64,000 bases of DNA from Rutidosis leptorrhynchoides (GCF_046630445.1 NC_092339.1:312355501-312419500), one strand, 5' to 3'. Positions 47,804-63,638 are shown, counted from the first letter of the stretch. The notes: generated from the letters alone by a model not told the origin. Translations and numbers: made by a program.

Positions 47804-49521
47804 TGATATCGGCTAAAAAGTCATGTTTTTACCCCTGATATTGAGTCCCAAAAGCATAAAGTTCAAAGCTTTGTTGGCAAAATAAAAGCTTTTTCAGTTA
47901 AATTTGTAGATAAAGTAATTACGAAGATGATGCAAGAAGAATCGAGAGAATCGGAGCTAAAACGAAGATTCTAGAGCGAAAACAGTGAAAGACAAGAAAT
48001 CAAGTTACGATCCAGGAAAATCAGCTGACCATGCAAGCCAAATGGCCTGCCAAACGGCTTTCCTGGCTCACAAACGGCCTGCCAAACGGCCAGGGCAAAC
48101 GGTCCCTGCAAACGGGCTGTTCTGGCAAACGGCCCCTGCAAACGGGCTGCCAAACGGCCTGCCAGCAGTTTGCAGGCAAAAATCCAAGTCTATTTAAAGG
48201 CTTTTTGTCATCCAATTTCAACACACCTCTCATCACTCTCTCACTACAATACACTTTCTCTCACTAGAGCTTTCAAGGCCTTCTCACCTCCGAGCGGGAA
48301 ATTAAGTACCTGGAGGCGAACGCCGAAGATTGTAATAGGAGCGGTCTAGAGGATGTCAGCACTTGTAATGGTCCAGATCTCGTCTGTAAACGGTGAACGC
48401 TTTCCTTAATTTAATGAAATTATATTGTTATCTTAAGTTGCTTTCATCTTGCATGCCTATCTATCTGTTACAAATGTTTATTATATGTTGAATACTTTAT
48501 CTGAAACTTATCCGATTGTTATGCTGAAACCCTGACGGTTTAGAAGTTTAATTTACGGATCACCCTTTCCGCTTATTCACGTGGCTATAACCTAGTATTA
48601 GGACCTGATCAACCCTAGGATACAAGGTAAGTAGTTATGTGTGCTTAACGTCACAATAGGGATATAGTACCTACGTACGAATAACCATTTATTCGTCAAA
48701 GAAGAACTGCCCATTTAGGTTGTGATTAGAGTAGGCAATATAGAGTTCAGTGAACACTGGCTTGCTCAAAAGCATGATTCGCGTTAGAAGCAACATTCTT
48801 GAGATGTTGTAAGATGATCCGGGGTTGAATAAGTGATCGCAAAGGAGAGACCTCTAATCCAATTAGCAGTACCTTAGAATATCTAAGATTGCACATCTGT
48901 TAATGTTAAGGCATAGCATAGTAATAAGTGGTGGAATATTGCTTTAGTTAGACCAACTAGGATTAAGAAAAGTTGAGACTTTCCTTTAGGGATATACCAC
49001 TTGGTTCATGTACCTAGGATTCTGTCCATAAGGTCGTTTAAACCCTTTTAGGTTAACATTGGGAGTAGGGATATCCGTCTTAACTAGAATCTTCAAAGCC
49101 TAAACTCTTAGTGACAAATTAGTTAGGTTCATAGCCCAATTGATTGAGGTTTGGTGTTTATTCTAGGAAGTTAAACTCTTGTGATAATTCCTCATCAGAA
49201 TTCTATTCTTCATACCTATCTATCTTTATCTTTACAAGTTAAATTATTGTCTCGTTAGTTAATCTTAATCTATCACCTCTTGTTGTTAGGGTTAATTATA
49301 TAGGCACTTTTGTCCCACGTTACTGAGCAAACATATAAAAATACGAACCTGCGTTATATTTACCATAAACTCATTAAAAGGAAGACAAGTATGTGAGTTA
49401 TAGCTTGGAAACCCCAGCTAAATATAAATGATAAAACCCTTAATCTCTTTTAGTAGCTGATTCTGACGTACTGCGACCTAACGACACTGCATAAATAAAA
49501 CCGTCCGTTTTGGCCATATCA
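47804..49521 (+). mobile_element. Solo LTR H
   Basis: It runs from TGATATCGGC to GGCCATATCA with inverted ends. GTTAC flanks it at 47799-47803 and 49522-49526. On the plus strand there is a TATA box TATTTAAAGG (48191-48200) after a dense patch of GCAAACGG words. The lineage was not determined (possibly Tat/Ogre or Athila type). Confidence 0.9.
48030..48175 (+). promoter_or_regulatory. GCAAACGG/CCAAACGG cluster upstream of TATA in solo LTR H
   Basis: At least eight CAAACGG words in 120 bases, ending about 20 bases before TATTTAAAGG. It is probably a promoter repeat. Confidence 0.6.
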
Positions 49522-50574
49522 GTTACCTGAGAATAAAACATGCTAAAAAGGTCAACACGAATGTTGGTGAGCTATAGTTTTATTGTAAACGATAAGATAA
49601 TGTAGACCACGATATTTTTGTATTCAAAACAGTATGAAAAGTATATGCTTAACCGTGGGCGCTTGGTAACTAACTTAACAAGGAAATATATAAATCACCC
49701 CCTAAAAGTACACTTGGCGAGTGCGTTAAAATAGACGAAGTATTGAACACTCGTTGAATGCTAGCGCGACTAGACCGAGTGGGGATGTCAAACTCTATGG
49801 ATCCATATCTAAAATTCGCGTCTACCGGTTCATAAATCAATAGTTAAACGTTACCGAGCTAAGGGGAAAATTTGTGCCGTTATGTCACCCACACATATAT
49901 AAAGTTAAAGTATTAGTGTCTAGTATGTACAACATAAAAAGCGCATGTATTCTCAGTCCCAAAAATAGTTAAAGTAAAAAGGGAGCTATAACTCATAGTG
50001 GATGTGCGGTAAAGTCAATACGAAAATGTAAACAAGTAGTAAGTCGGTCCAAAAGGTCCTCAACCTAAGTCAATGGTTACTAAGTCAGTAAATCATCCCA
50101 AAAAGTTTAAAAGTAAGTAAGTTAAGTCTTAAATATCATCATTATCATCATATGTAAAAGATAAAGTAAGTTTTCAACAAGAATAGAGGTCGAAACGAAG
50201 GGCTGAATTCGAACAGCCGTTATGACCTCTACACAAACTGAAATGATCCGCAGCCAGTGGCCAAGGCTCCGTTTGTTAGTCCTCATGCCGCTGTCCAAAA
50301 ATCAGACCTCAACTCAATGTCGTTTGATCATGGCTTTGGTCAAACCGTGAGTGGGTCAGAATTTTCAGCATGTCGTAAGAAAAACATAGTGATTCGTCGG
50401 AGGCGTAATTCACAAACCGTGCAACGGAATGCAATGAGGCCTAAATGATACGTAACCTGAGGAATCCAAATCCTAAACTTCTTGAACCTCCGGTGTGCTG
50501 TTTTGATCAAAATGGGCTGATCGAGTTGTTATGAATGTTTAGACACTTTCCGACTCAAGTAAGGTGAACTTTTA

Positions 50575-50765
50575 TTGCATGTAAGCAATATAGCTTCACC
50601 CTTTTTGGTGTCTAAAGCTCTCATGTTGAAAAATATTGCATATTTATTACATGGAAGTAATAAAGCTTCAACCTTTATAGTAATCAAAGCTTCCACGTTC
50701 AACAAGATTGCATCTTTACTACGTAGGAGTAGAAAAGCTTCAACCTTCTTAGTGTTTCAAGCTTC
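50575..50765. repeat. About three units of a 75-90 base repeat in LTR G
   Basis: Units carry TTGCAT, a TTAC-rich part, AAAGCTTCAACCTT and TCAAAGCTTC. Confidence 0.6.
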
Positions 50766-50769
50766 TAAG

Positions 50770-51034
50770 TTTACAAAGGTTGTACCTTTATCATATTTAG
50801 ATGAAAAAAACTCAAGCTTTATGTTCAAGTTTGCTCCTTTATCATATTTAGATGATAAAGACTCAAGCTTTATGTTCAAGTTTGCTCCTTTATCACATGT
50901 AGATGATAAAGACTCAAGCTTTATGTTCAAGTTTGCTTCTTTATCACATTTTGATGATAAAGACTCAAGCTTTATGTTCAAATTTGCTTCTTTATCACAT
51001 TTAGATGATAAAGACTCAAGCTTTATGTTCAAGT
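50770..51034. repeat. 51-base minisatellite, five units, in LTR G
   Basis: The unit carries CTCAAGCTTTATGTTCAAG after GATGATAAAGA. The length is a multiple of three, so both strands stay open by chance. Confidence 0.9.
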
Positions 51035-51119
51035 AGATGAAAGCTACAACCTTTTGCAACTAAGGTGCTAAAGATTGCATCTTTCTTCCATTTTCAAAAT
51101 GATAACAAGTTTGTCATGG

Positions 51120-51345
51120 ATCTTTAAGCTATAAGCTTAGATCTTCATGTTTTAAGTGACCATAAGCAAAAAAAACTTAGATCTAACAAAGATTTATGAG
51201 ACCATAAGCTATAAAGCTTAGATCTAAACAAAATACATGAAACCATAAGCTATAAAGCTTAGAGCTAACAAGATTCATGAGACCATAAGCTAGAAAGCTT
51301 AGATCTAACAAAGATTCATGAGACCATAAGCTAGAAAGCTTAGAT
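51120..51345. repeat. About 41-base minisatellite, five units, in LTR G
   Basis: Unit: ACCATAAGCTATAAAGCTTA, then GATCTAACAAAGATTCATGAG. All three arrays in this LTR are centred on AAGCTT. Confidence 0.85.
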
Positions 51346-52122
51346 CTTGGATGATGATGAATATGAAATCAAAAAGTAATAAATAAAGTGAAGATAAGCA
51401 TGAAAAAGCAAGAAAACTTACAAGCTTTTCAAGAAATTGAAAAGAAATGAAACTAGAGCTTAAATTTCCTTAAAGAAAAATTCAAAACTTAAAAAATTAT
51501 GAAGATGATTGTGATGATGTTGGCCGAAAATTTAAAGGGGAGGGAATGGATTTGGCGTGTTGGTGAATGGACAAGAATGTTGAGAATCTAGTACACATGT
51601 AGTGGCAACTTTTACTTTATGGTTAGTGGGTTGCGTTATGCTTAAAAGGCTTAATTTTAATGGGTTAGTCATGTTCCATCTAGTCCACTAATTAATTTAG
51701 GTTGGACAATGAAATAAATAATACTTCTAGTCCAAAAAAAATGCTAAGTCTAAGTAGGGAGCTAGTGTGCACAAGTAATTTATTTAATTAATTATCACTA
51801 ATAAATAATAAATAAAATAATAATAATAATAATATTTCAATTATTATTAAATTACATTGTATGTCTCCCAAATATCTAAGTCCTTCCGGCTAGTGACGCT
51901 AACGGTCAAATCCATTCAGAATTAAATTAAAGTAGGCTGTTCAAGTAAGTACGCGTTTCTGAAATATCGCGAATTATTTCTAAATATGTCGTAAGCTCAA
52001 AAAATATTCAAGATGGCAGAAGTATATACGTCCATAATATATATTACACATATACGAATGCAAGTCGAAAAAGTCAGGTCGTTACATTACCCATCCGTTA
52101 AAGAAAATTTCATCCCGAAATT

Positions 52123-54840
<2,718 letters not shown>

Positions 54841-56373
54841 TGTGACGATCGCTCCAAATCCATATGGACAATACGTCATTCATTGATTTCATTGCAAGGT
54901 ATTTGATCTCTATATGATACGTTTTGTAAACATTGCATTCTTTTGAAAAGGCACACCATAAATGAATATTTAAATCAAAGGTTTTCGACATCTGATGATT
55001 TCTACATATAGACAATCACCGTAAATAATAGTTTACAATAGTACTTCCGTTGACAATGCAGTCAAAATAAGATACATGGTGATGATTTGGTGAATGCAAC
55101 GTTTCCTTGAAAAATATGCCATGTATGACTCCATGCACATAGCTTGTCTAATACATAAGCAAATAGCGGAAGACTTCTAGGAAACCTGAGAATAAACATA
55201 CTAACAAGTGTCAACACAAAGGTTGGTGAGTTCATAGTTTTATTGTTTCGTATAATCTGTATATAAAGGTGGATCACAAGATTTCAGTTGTTTCATCCAG
55301 AAACGTTTATCAAAATATTCTACGAAATTGAGCACCCTGGTAACTAAACTTAACGTATATATAATTTATACCCTTTGTATAATCATCTTAATAATACACG
55401 CAAACCAACGTGCACGCTTCTCAAATAGCATACGTCCGTTAAAAGGCTAGTGCTCTAGCTCGGACGGGAATATCAAGCCATATGGATCCATATACCACTA
55501 TTCACGCCCACCAGTTCTTATAACCGGCAGTTACTAGTTACCAAAGCTAAGGGATTTTCGGTTCAAACTCAGTGTAGAATTTAGTATGTACTTGTATCCA
55601 TTGTGTTTAAAATAAAGTGCATGTATTCTCAGCCCAAAAATAAAGTGCATGTATTCTCAGCCCAAAAATTTGCCATGTATTCGACATACAAAAGTTATCC
55701 AAAGTCGTTTTAAAAAGTCAATTTTGACGAGACGTACCTTATATAAGGATTCATTTACTCGGTTGGTAATATTCAAAAATCCAATTTATCAATCTCGTAA
55801 ACAAGTTGTTTAAATCTTAATTGTAGATTCAAAAGCAAAATCAATTAACGTTAATCATAATTCAGTTGATCATATCTTTTAATCCGTTCATCGAAATTAT
55901 TCGATATCTAAATGAAAAGTTATTGATTTTTCGTCAGCTTTTCAAAAACATGTATATCATATACCTTTTACCAGTAATATATGTATTTAATTTTTGATTC
56001 ATTATAACTGTTTAATGACGAAATTTAGCATACAAGCATATATAAATATATATATACTCGAGCACTAGCCATGGATACACAATTAATATATAAAAGATAA
56101 AATATGAGTGCTTACGTATAAATATTGAGATTCAATATTGTAGGAAAGTACGTAGACGTAACGGAGATGATAAACACTAGATTTGATTCACAAATATACC
56201 CCCGAACATTACCCATAACCTCCTTGGCAATAACCCATAATTTCCTTAGCTCTATCCCGCTCGAAAACATATTTTGAAAGTGACACGCTCATGACCTCGT
56301 CGTAGTATTTTATGTATAATACTAATTAATAATAATACTACTAATAATATTAAGATTAATAATAATATTAATC

Positions 56374-56439
<66 letters not shown>

Positions 56440-57320
56440 ATAAATATAAATATAATATATATTGAGAGATAGATGTGAGATAGATGGATACAGAAAAACA
56501 GAAACGTTCGATATTTATAGGACCAGACCTGTCCCACCTGCCCATGCGATCGCATGGGCTTATGGGCATTTTGCCATGCGATCACATGGCATCATTTTCC
56601 AGCTCACATCTTGTTTGTTATTTTGCTTGTCGACGTATTTAATTATTAATATAATATATATAATTTAAATTAATTAATTATATATTATATTATATTCTCG
56701 TGTATAGGTGTCATGTAATTTTCATTCCGATAAGTCATACGTCGTTACTCGACTCATGTCTCGCTTCCAGTTTCTCGAACGCATTTTTGTATGCTTAGAA
56801 AACTCGCAATTTACGTTTTGTGACTCGTACCTTTATCAAAATATAGTCTTAAATTATCAATAAAATATATCATTCAAAGTGTAACTTAAACTTTCGAGTG
56901 TTTTGGTCTTTTACTTCTATAAATCATTGTCTCGCTATTTGTTGATATATATATAATAACAAATCGTTTTATGACCAAGTTAATTTATATTTTCAACATT
57001 CATAAACACGTTTTAAATATACGTCACAAGTTATTCATACAATTCCAACTTATTATATATATTCAAATAAATATTTAAACCAATAAGTTTAATGTACGGT
57101 ATCAAATAATTAATACATTGTTACGTTTTCAAGTTATAGTATATATATATATGTATCTATATACATATAATTGTTCGCGAATCATCAAGAACAACCGAAA
57201 GGTATTTGAGTAGTTCAAAAATTTTGAGATTCAGTTTTACAGACTTTGCTTATCGTGTCGGAAATATTAATCATACAAAGATTAAGTTTAAATTTGGTCA
57301 GAAATTTCTGGGTCATCACA
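54841..57320 (-). mobile_element. 3' LTR of element F
   Basis: From TGTGACGATCG to GGGTCATCACA. Compared with the 5' LTR it lacks about 180 bases around the predicted splice donor; in their place GCATGTATTCTCAGCCC is doubled (55618-55665). It has palindromes at 56540-56559 (perfect) and 56573-56590 (one mismatch). Confidence 0.9.
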
Positions 57321-57755
57321 GTACCTCCCCGTTAAAGAAATTTCGTCCCGAAATTTGAGTGAGGTCGTCATGGCTAACAATAAAAATGTTTTCATGACGA
57401 ATATGAGTTGATAAATAGAATTTTATCACTGTTGAATAATATGGAAAAAAAATCCAATTACTCGAAGCGTATGAGGGAAGTTATCGTAATAGAGTGAAAT
57501 GGAGAATAGAAATTCGTTTTTAACTCTTGACGTAGTAACGATTGATTTCCGGAATTTAAGGAATAGAAAATCTTCATTATCTAAATAAGATTTGATTTTT
57601 CGGAATTTGCGGAAATTAGGATTTTCTTTGATTAAATGCGTAATCTGCCTCGATTGCTATGTCTGATATTTCGCTATAAATTTACCTCTTCCGTTTCATT
57701 ATTTTCACCACTCCTACATCTTCTTTCTTATTTCATACTTCCAAAAGATTGTGAA

Positions 57756-57929
57756 ATGCTTAATCCAGTTTTGATTCTTGATATTTTCTTGGCTATCGTA
57801 TCCTTCATTCTTCTTTTTCATCTGCCACCAGAGGAAGTTATTTTCTTCTACTATTAACTTGGGGTTATAGTATTTTTCATTCTCCCGTGTCTTTATATTG
57901 CTATACGCATTGATATACACGGTTTGTAA
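57756..57929 (+). pseudogene. Small hydrophobic ORF antisense to element F
   Basis: ATG at 57756, end TAA at 57927-57929, 57 codons with one internal TAA (57855-57857). It is colinear with 5305-5478 of element B without indels. The predicted peptide has two hydrophobic helices around L-P-P-E-E. Comparing the two copies by eye, changes fall about 13, 5 and 16 times at codon positions 1, 2 and 3. The minus strand is open in the same register and gives a charged peptide. Whether either is made is unknown. Confidence 0.4.
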
Positions 57930-60106
57930 TATATGTGTTGTTGTCAGGCTTTATATTTTTTCTTATATTTAGGAGCTCCATGCTTTTGTTTTTCCTTCCC
58001 GACTTCAAGTCAAGCGAATAATGGTCCAGAATTCATAGCTATACATTTCAGAATGAACATAGTTAATGTTCTAAGAAAGAAATTGTAATGGCACGATCTT
58101 GATTTGTCAAATTACCAGAATATCTGGAAAAGACCGAATCATCAAGAAAAGTATTTTCTTGATATATTTAGAGGTTAAATAGAATGAAAGAGTTATGTAA
58201 CATGGTTCATGATGAGGGTGTGATCTGTGAACCTTTATCACGTTTCTTTAGAAACTCAGCATGACTTACTGTAATATAATCATGTTGATCAAGTGTCATT
58301 ATATTATACTAATTCATGCATCAGTTCCCAACACTACTTTAAAACATTCATATTTTAAACTTGAAGGTTTCAGAATTTAGAAACTAAAATAGTTTCTTTT
58401 ATGATGTAATACAGATAGCGTGAAGAGATGAATGGTTTCAGATAAGAATAATTATGAAAATATCTTCAGAAATATGGAGGATATTTATAATGGAAGATAC
58501 GATGATATCTTAGAATATTTTAGATAAGATGATGATGAAGAATATTATCCGTAAAGGTTTTAGAATAAGGAGTAAGGTATTCGCTAATGATTTCAGAAGA
58601 CACTGAATCATTTAGATTCTTTGAAGGCAGGTTCAGTCTTTGTGATTTATCCACTGCCTCCTTCATACTTTGCTCAATCCGTTTTCCAGTTCCAAACCTT
58701 TTCTTTTTCTCAGCTTTACCACCATACTATTCTTTATTATCAAACTTTTGACTGTTAAGATCGTTTACAGTTTTTGCTGATTCATCAGCATTTTTCCAAA
58801 ATTTGGAGAACTAGTTTCGTAGTTTCGGGGTGTTTTTCAGAAACTTCACATTCGAAGTATGTAAGTATAGGAGGTAGATGTTATATGTACACATATAACT
58901 GTTGGCGTAGACGTGCTGCAAGATTTCAAAATACTGATTGCTAATTCCCGGTAGTTGGTATGGCAATTATTGTTACAAGATGTGGATGAGTACATGATAG
59001 GGTTTCAATGAGTATAAGGATTTTTCAGAAGATCAAGGATCAATGAGGTTGTTGGTAAATTTACTGCTAATGTGGTGGAGCATAAAAGGTTCCCCAGTAA
59101 CAAAAACGTATATGCCAAAGTTACAAGTCTGAAAGGTCGTTGTTGTCTGGTTGAATGGTTGATAATACTGGATACTTTGAAAAGGAATTGCAAGGTTATT
59201 TTCGGTAAAAACAATGTTGAAGGATCTTGCACAGTTTTGAAGTCAAAGTATAGCTTTGAAAGATGTAGAGATCTAAGAATGATGTCACTGGTTCAGAGTT
59301 ATGACTTGGATTTTGATCCGTCAATATCAGAATATGTAATTGATTTTGTACGAAAACGATTGTATATCGTTGTGAGTATTGTTAATAATTTTTTTGAATC
59401 AAAGTTGAAGAATGTACAGTATAACATATTAATTGTGAACTTATATATTTCCCGGGAATTACCTACCCGTTAAAGATTTCACAAGTAATATTTTGTACAG
59501 AAGAATTTTCATTACAGTCTTTATGAAAATATATGTATGTATATTTCTTCAGATGTAATACGGATTTAATGAGTTAATATCATATTAAGCTCATTTGATT
59601 TTCGGCTTGACTTAGAAATGATTAATCTCTAAAACATTAAAGATTACATAATCTTTGCGGAGTTTTTTACTAATGAAATCAACACTTCATTATTTATTCT
59701 TATTGATATTCCTCGGTGAAGGATGTTGGTGCTCATGGGATTTTTGTGAACCTTACAAGGCACAGATGATGTTTTCTAGAAAGTTTCGAGTATATCGAAA
59801 TTGAAAATGTAAAATCAATTATGTAATTGATTAATACACCTGGTTTATTATGAAATGGAATTTATTGGGTTGAAACAGAGATTGTAGTTAACAATGGTTA
59901 AGTTGTTAAGGAAGGATGTACATCATTGCATATTAGTAATATGAACTAACCGAGTAGTACCTACCAGTTAAGATTCACATGTAATAGCTTAGTACGAAAA
60001 GATTTATTTTGAGTTTAAAATTCATATATATTAAATATACATAAAATTTCTTCAGGGGAAATGAGTTAATACTTCATCGGTTATTGTTGCTGGTATTTCT
60101 TGGTAA

Positions 60107-60664
60107 CTACGGTGCGTATGACGTTGATGCTCGTGGAACAGATTGTGAAGTTGAGGTTTGCGATGCGGATGTTGTTGGTGGTGGTAATGGTTCTGTTGGT
60201 GTTGTTGTTGGTGGTACTGTTGATGCCGGTGATGCTGCTGGTGCTTGTAATCTTTGCACCATATTCTCCAAAGCCACTACCCGAGCGCGAAGCTCGTTGA
60301 CTTCTTCTATTACACCGGGATGATTGGCGGTTCGGAGGAGCGGATGAATAAGATCCAGAATTTGAGATAGTATATTATCGTGATGAGATACTCTGGAAAT
60401 GAGAGAGAAAATGGTGTCTCGAACAGGTTCACCGGTAAGTGCTTCAGGTTCTTCGCTAAGAGGGCAATGTGGTGGATGGAAGGGATCGCCTTCTTCTTGT
60501 CTCCAATAATTAAGTAGGCTACGAACCCATCCCCAATTCATCCAGAATAGGTGATGGCTGATTGGTTGATCCATTCCGGTTACACTATCTTCGGAATTCA
60601 GGTGAATATCCATATCGGAATAGCTGTCGGAGTTTAAGGAATTTGAACTAGATACGGGATCCAT
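60107..60664 (-). CDS. Leader ORF of LARD element F, intact, 185 residues
   Basis: ATG at 60662-60664, stop TAG at 60107-60109. Residues 1-35 are Ser/Asp-rich. A Trp-rich block F-W-M-N-W-G-W-V-R-S-L-L-N-Y-W-R lies at about 40-55 and E-A-L-T-G-E-P-V at about 74-81. A heptad-like stretch about 85-140 could be a coiled coil, and the tail is Pro/Thr/Ser-rich. The copies at 51-626 and 8174-8749 have the same layout with stops. It is the only intact ORF in the element and sits just after the primer site, where Gag would be. No zinc knuckle or Gag core is seen. The family is not recognised; a role in packaging or in attracting a helper's Gag is inference. Confidence 0.65.
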   Translation of the reverse strand: MDPVSSSNSLNSDSYSDMDIHLNSEDSVTGMDQPISHHLFWMNWGWVRSLLNYWRQEEGDPFHPPHCPLSEEPEALTGEPVRDTIFSLISRVSHHDNILSQILDLIHPLLRTANHPGVIEEVNELRARVVALENMVQRLQAPAASPASTVPPTTTPTEPLPPPTTSASQTSTSQSVPRASTSYAP

Positions 60665-61034
60665 CTTGTATAATTAGAGAGATGATTTTTGATATGAAAT
60701 AGATTATAGAATTTGGATTGGTACTCTTCAATACATAATTTACATATGTATATATAATACCAAAATTCCATAAATCACGGAGGAATTTTCGGAAGATGTC
60801 AGGAAAAGTTTACAGTAACAGATACGCTAAGATATGAATTTTGTCTATACACTATCTATGCAATCAATGCAATAAGACGCGTTTAGATTTAAGATGATAA
60901 ACGTGTAATTTCCGACAAGAAATGATAAGCAAAACTTTTAACATGCAGACACGGTCGAAGTCCAGACTTACTAATGCATCCTAACCACTATCAGTTAGAC
61001 ACACTCATGCAAGACCTGGTTCACTAGGACCAAC

Positions 61035-61046
61035 GCTCTGATACCA
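61035..61046 (-). other. Primer-binding site of element F
   Basis: Complement of TGGTATCAGAGC, two bases from the 5' LTR at 61049. Confidence 0.92.
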
Positions 61047-61393
61047 ACTATAACGATTGCTCCAAATCCATTTGGACAATACGTCATTCATTGATTTCAT
61101 TGCGAGGTATTTGATCTCTATATGATACATTTTGTAAATATTGCATTCTTTTGAAAAGGCACACCATAAATGAATATTTAAATCAAAGGTTTTCGACATC
61201 TGATGATTTCTACATATAGACAATCACCGTAAATAATAGTTTACAATAGTACTTCCGTTGACAATGCAGTCAAAATAAGATACATGGTGATGATTTGGTG
61301 AATGCAACGTTTCCTTGAAAAATATGTCATGTATGACTCCATGCACATAGCTTATCTAACACATAAGCAAACAGCGGAAGACTTATAGGAAAC

Positions 61394-61891
61394 CTGAGAA
61401 TAAACATGCTAATAAATGTCAACACAAAGGTTGGTGAGTTCATAGTTTTATTATTTCGTATAATCTGCATATAAAGGTGGATCACAAGATTTCAGTTGTT
61501 TCATCCAGAAACGTTTATCAAAATATTCTACGAAATTGAGCACCCTGGTAACTAAACTTAACGTATACATAATTTATACCCTTTGTATAATCATCTTAAT
61601 AATACACGCAAACCAACGTGTACGCTTCTCAAATAGCATACGTCCGTTAAAAGGCTAGTGCTCTAGCTCGGACGGGAATATCAAGCCCTATGGATCCATA
61701 TACCACTATTCGCACCCACCAGTTCTTATAACCGGCAGTTACTAGTTACCAAAGCTAAGGGATTTTCGGTTCAAACTCAGTGTAGAATTTAGTATGTACA
61801 TGTATCCATTGTGTTTAAAATAAAGTGCATGTATTCTCAGCCCAAAAATATAGATTGTAAAAGCAATTAAAAAGGGAGCAATGAAACTCAC
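61394..61891 (-). other. Predicted leader intron in 5' LTR of element F
   Basis: Donor AAG|GTGAGTTTC at 61891 and acceptor TTTATTCTCAG|GT at 61394, 498 bases. Confidence 0.45.
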
Positions 61892-62736
61892 CTTAGCAGC
61901 ATATAAAGTTGTTCATCGTAATGTGACCGAAACTCGGATTACCAAATAATCGTAGATCTCAACCTAGAGAACATATGTTGGTCAATAATTGTCTATCAAG
62001 CTAGGTCAAGTCATAGTGTATCATAATCCTAATGCTCGATATCGACATACAAAAGTTATCCAAAGTCGTTTTAAAAAGTCAATTTTGACGAGACGTACCT
62101 TATATAAGGATTCATTTACTCGGTTGGTAATATTCAAAAATCCAATTTATCAATCTCGTAAACAAGTTGTTTAAATCTTAATTGTAGATTCAAAAGCAAT
62201 TTCAATTAACATTAATCATAATTCAGTTGATCATATCTTTTAATCCGTTCATCGAAATTATTCGATATCTAAATGAAAAGTTATTGATTTTTCGTCAGCT
62301 TTCCAAAAACATGTATATCATATACCTTTTACCAGTAATATATGTATTTAATTCGTGATTCATTATAACTGTTTAACGACGAAATTTAGCATACAAGCAT
62401 ATATAAATATATATATATATTTGAGCACTAGACATGGATACACAATTAATATATAAAAGATAAAATATGAGTGCTTACGTATAAATATTGAGATTCAATA
62501 TTGTAGGAAAGTACGTAGACGTAACGAAGATGATAAACACTAGATTTGATTCACAAATATACCCCCGAACATTACCCATAACCTCCTTGGCAATAACCCA
62601 TAATTTCCTTAGCTCTATCCCGCTCGAAAACATATTTTGAAAGTGACACGCTCATGACCTCGTCGTAGTATTTTATGTATAATACTAATTAATAATAATA
62701 CTACTAATAATATTAAGATTAACAATAATATTAATC

Positions 62737-62809
<73 letters not shown>

Positions 62810-62902
62810 TAAATATAATATATATTGAGAGATATATGCGAGATAGATGGATACAGAAAAATAGAAATGTTCGATATTTATAGGACCAGACCTGTCCCAC
62901 CT

Positions 62903-62953
62903 GCCCATGCGATCGCATGGGCTTATGGGCATTTTGCCATGCGATCGCATGGC
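62903..62953 (-). promoter_or_regulatory. Paired palindromes upstream of TATA in 5' LTR of F
   Basis: GCCCATGCGATCGCATGGGC (62903-62922) and GCCATGCGATCGCATGGC (62936-62953) are both perfect. The TATA box follows about 20 bases downstream on the minus strand. Confidence 0.7.
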
Positions 62954-63305
62954 ATCATTTTCCAGCTCACATCTTGTTTGTTGTTTTGCTTGTCGACGTA
63001 TTTAATTATTAATATAATATATATAATTTAAATTAATTAATTATATATTATATTATATTCTCGTGTATAGGTGTCATGTAATTTTCGTTCCGATAAGTCA
63101 TACGTCGTTACTCGACTCATGTCTCGCTTCCAGTTTCTCGAACGCATTTTTGTATGCTTAGAAAACTCACAATTTACATTTTGTGACTCGTACCTTTGTC
63201 AAAATATAGTCTTAAATTATCAATAAACAATATCGTTCAAAGTGTAACTTAAACTTTCGAGTGTTTTGGTCTTTTACTTCTATAAATCATTATCTCGCTA
63301 TTTGT

Positions 63306-63308
<3 letters not shown>

Positions 63309-63380
<72 letters not shown>
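63309..63380. repeat. (TA)n microsatellite in 5' LTR of F
   Basis: About 35 TA units; the 3' LTR has only a few at this site. Confidence 0.95.
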
Positions 63381-63383
<3 letters not shown>

Positions 63384-63563
63384 ACAAATTGTTTTATGAC
63401 CAAGTTAATATATATTTTCAACATTCATAAACACGTTTTAAATATACGTCGCAAGTTATTCATACAATTCCAACTTATTATATATATTCAAATAAATATT
63501 TAAACCAATAAGTTTAATGTACGGTATCAAACAATTAATACATTGTTACATTTTCAAGTTATA

Positions 63564-63566
<3 letters not shown>

Positions 63567-63638
<72 letters not shown>
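63567..63638. repeat. Second (TA)n microsatellite in 5' LTR of F
   Basis: About 36 TA units; short in the 3' LTR (57138-57152). Confidence 0.95.

Larger units (their letters stand above)
47492..52086 (-). mobile_element. 3' LTR of gypsy element G, split by solo LTR H
   Basis: The left edge is TGTGATGCCCCGTCC (it could be two bases later), and the right edge GGTCGTTACA is followed by the polypurine-like motif and the pol tail of G. It shares ACCTGAGAATAAA and GCATGTATTCTCAG blocks with the other LTR families. It contains three neighbouring minisatellites (50575-51345). The left edge is inferred because the other LTR is outside the window. Confidence 0.75.
57321..61048 (-). mobile_element. Interior of element F
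   Basis: It starts (3' side) with GTACCTCCCCGTTAAAG, the polypurine-like tract with one change. It then has a leftover of the pol tail, decayed coding-like segments (57756-57929 and 58430-58760), two internal polypurine-like motifs (59451-59475 and 59947-59972), and the leader ORF. Between these I see no other feature. Confidence 0.8.

Noticed and set aside
50575-51036. 153-residue frame with repeated S-S-F-M-F-K units
   Set aside because: The 51-base minisatellite is a multiple of three, so frames stay open on both strands. It lies in an LTR.
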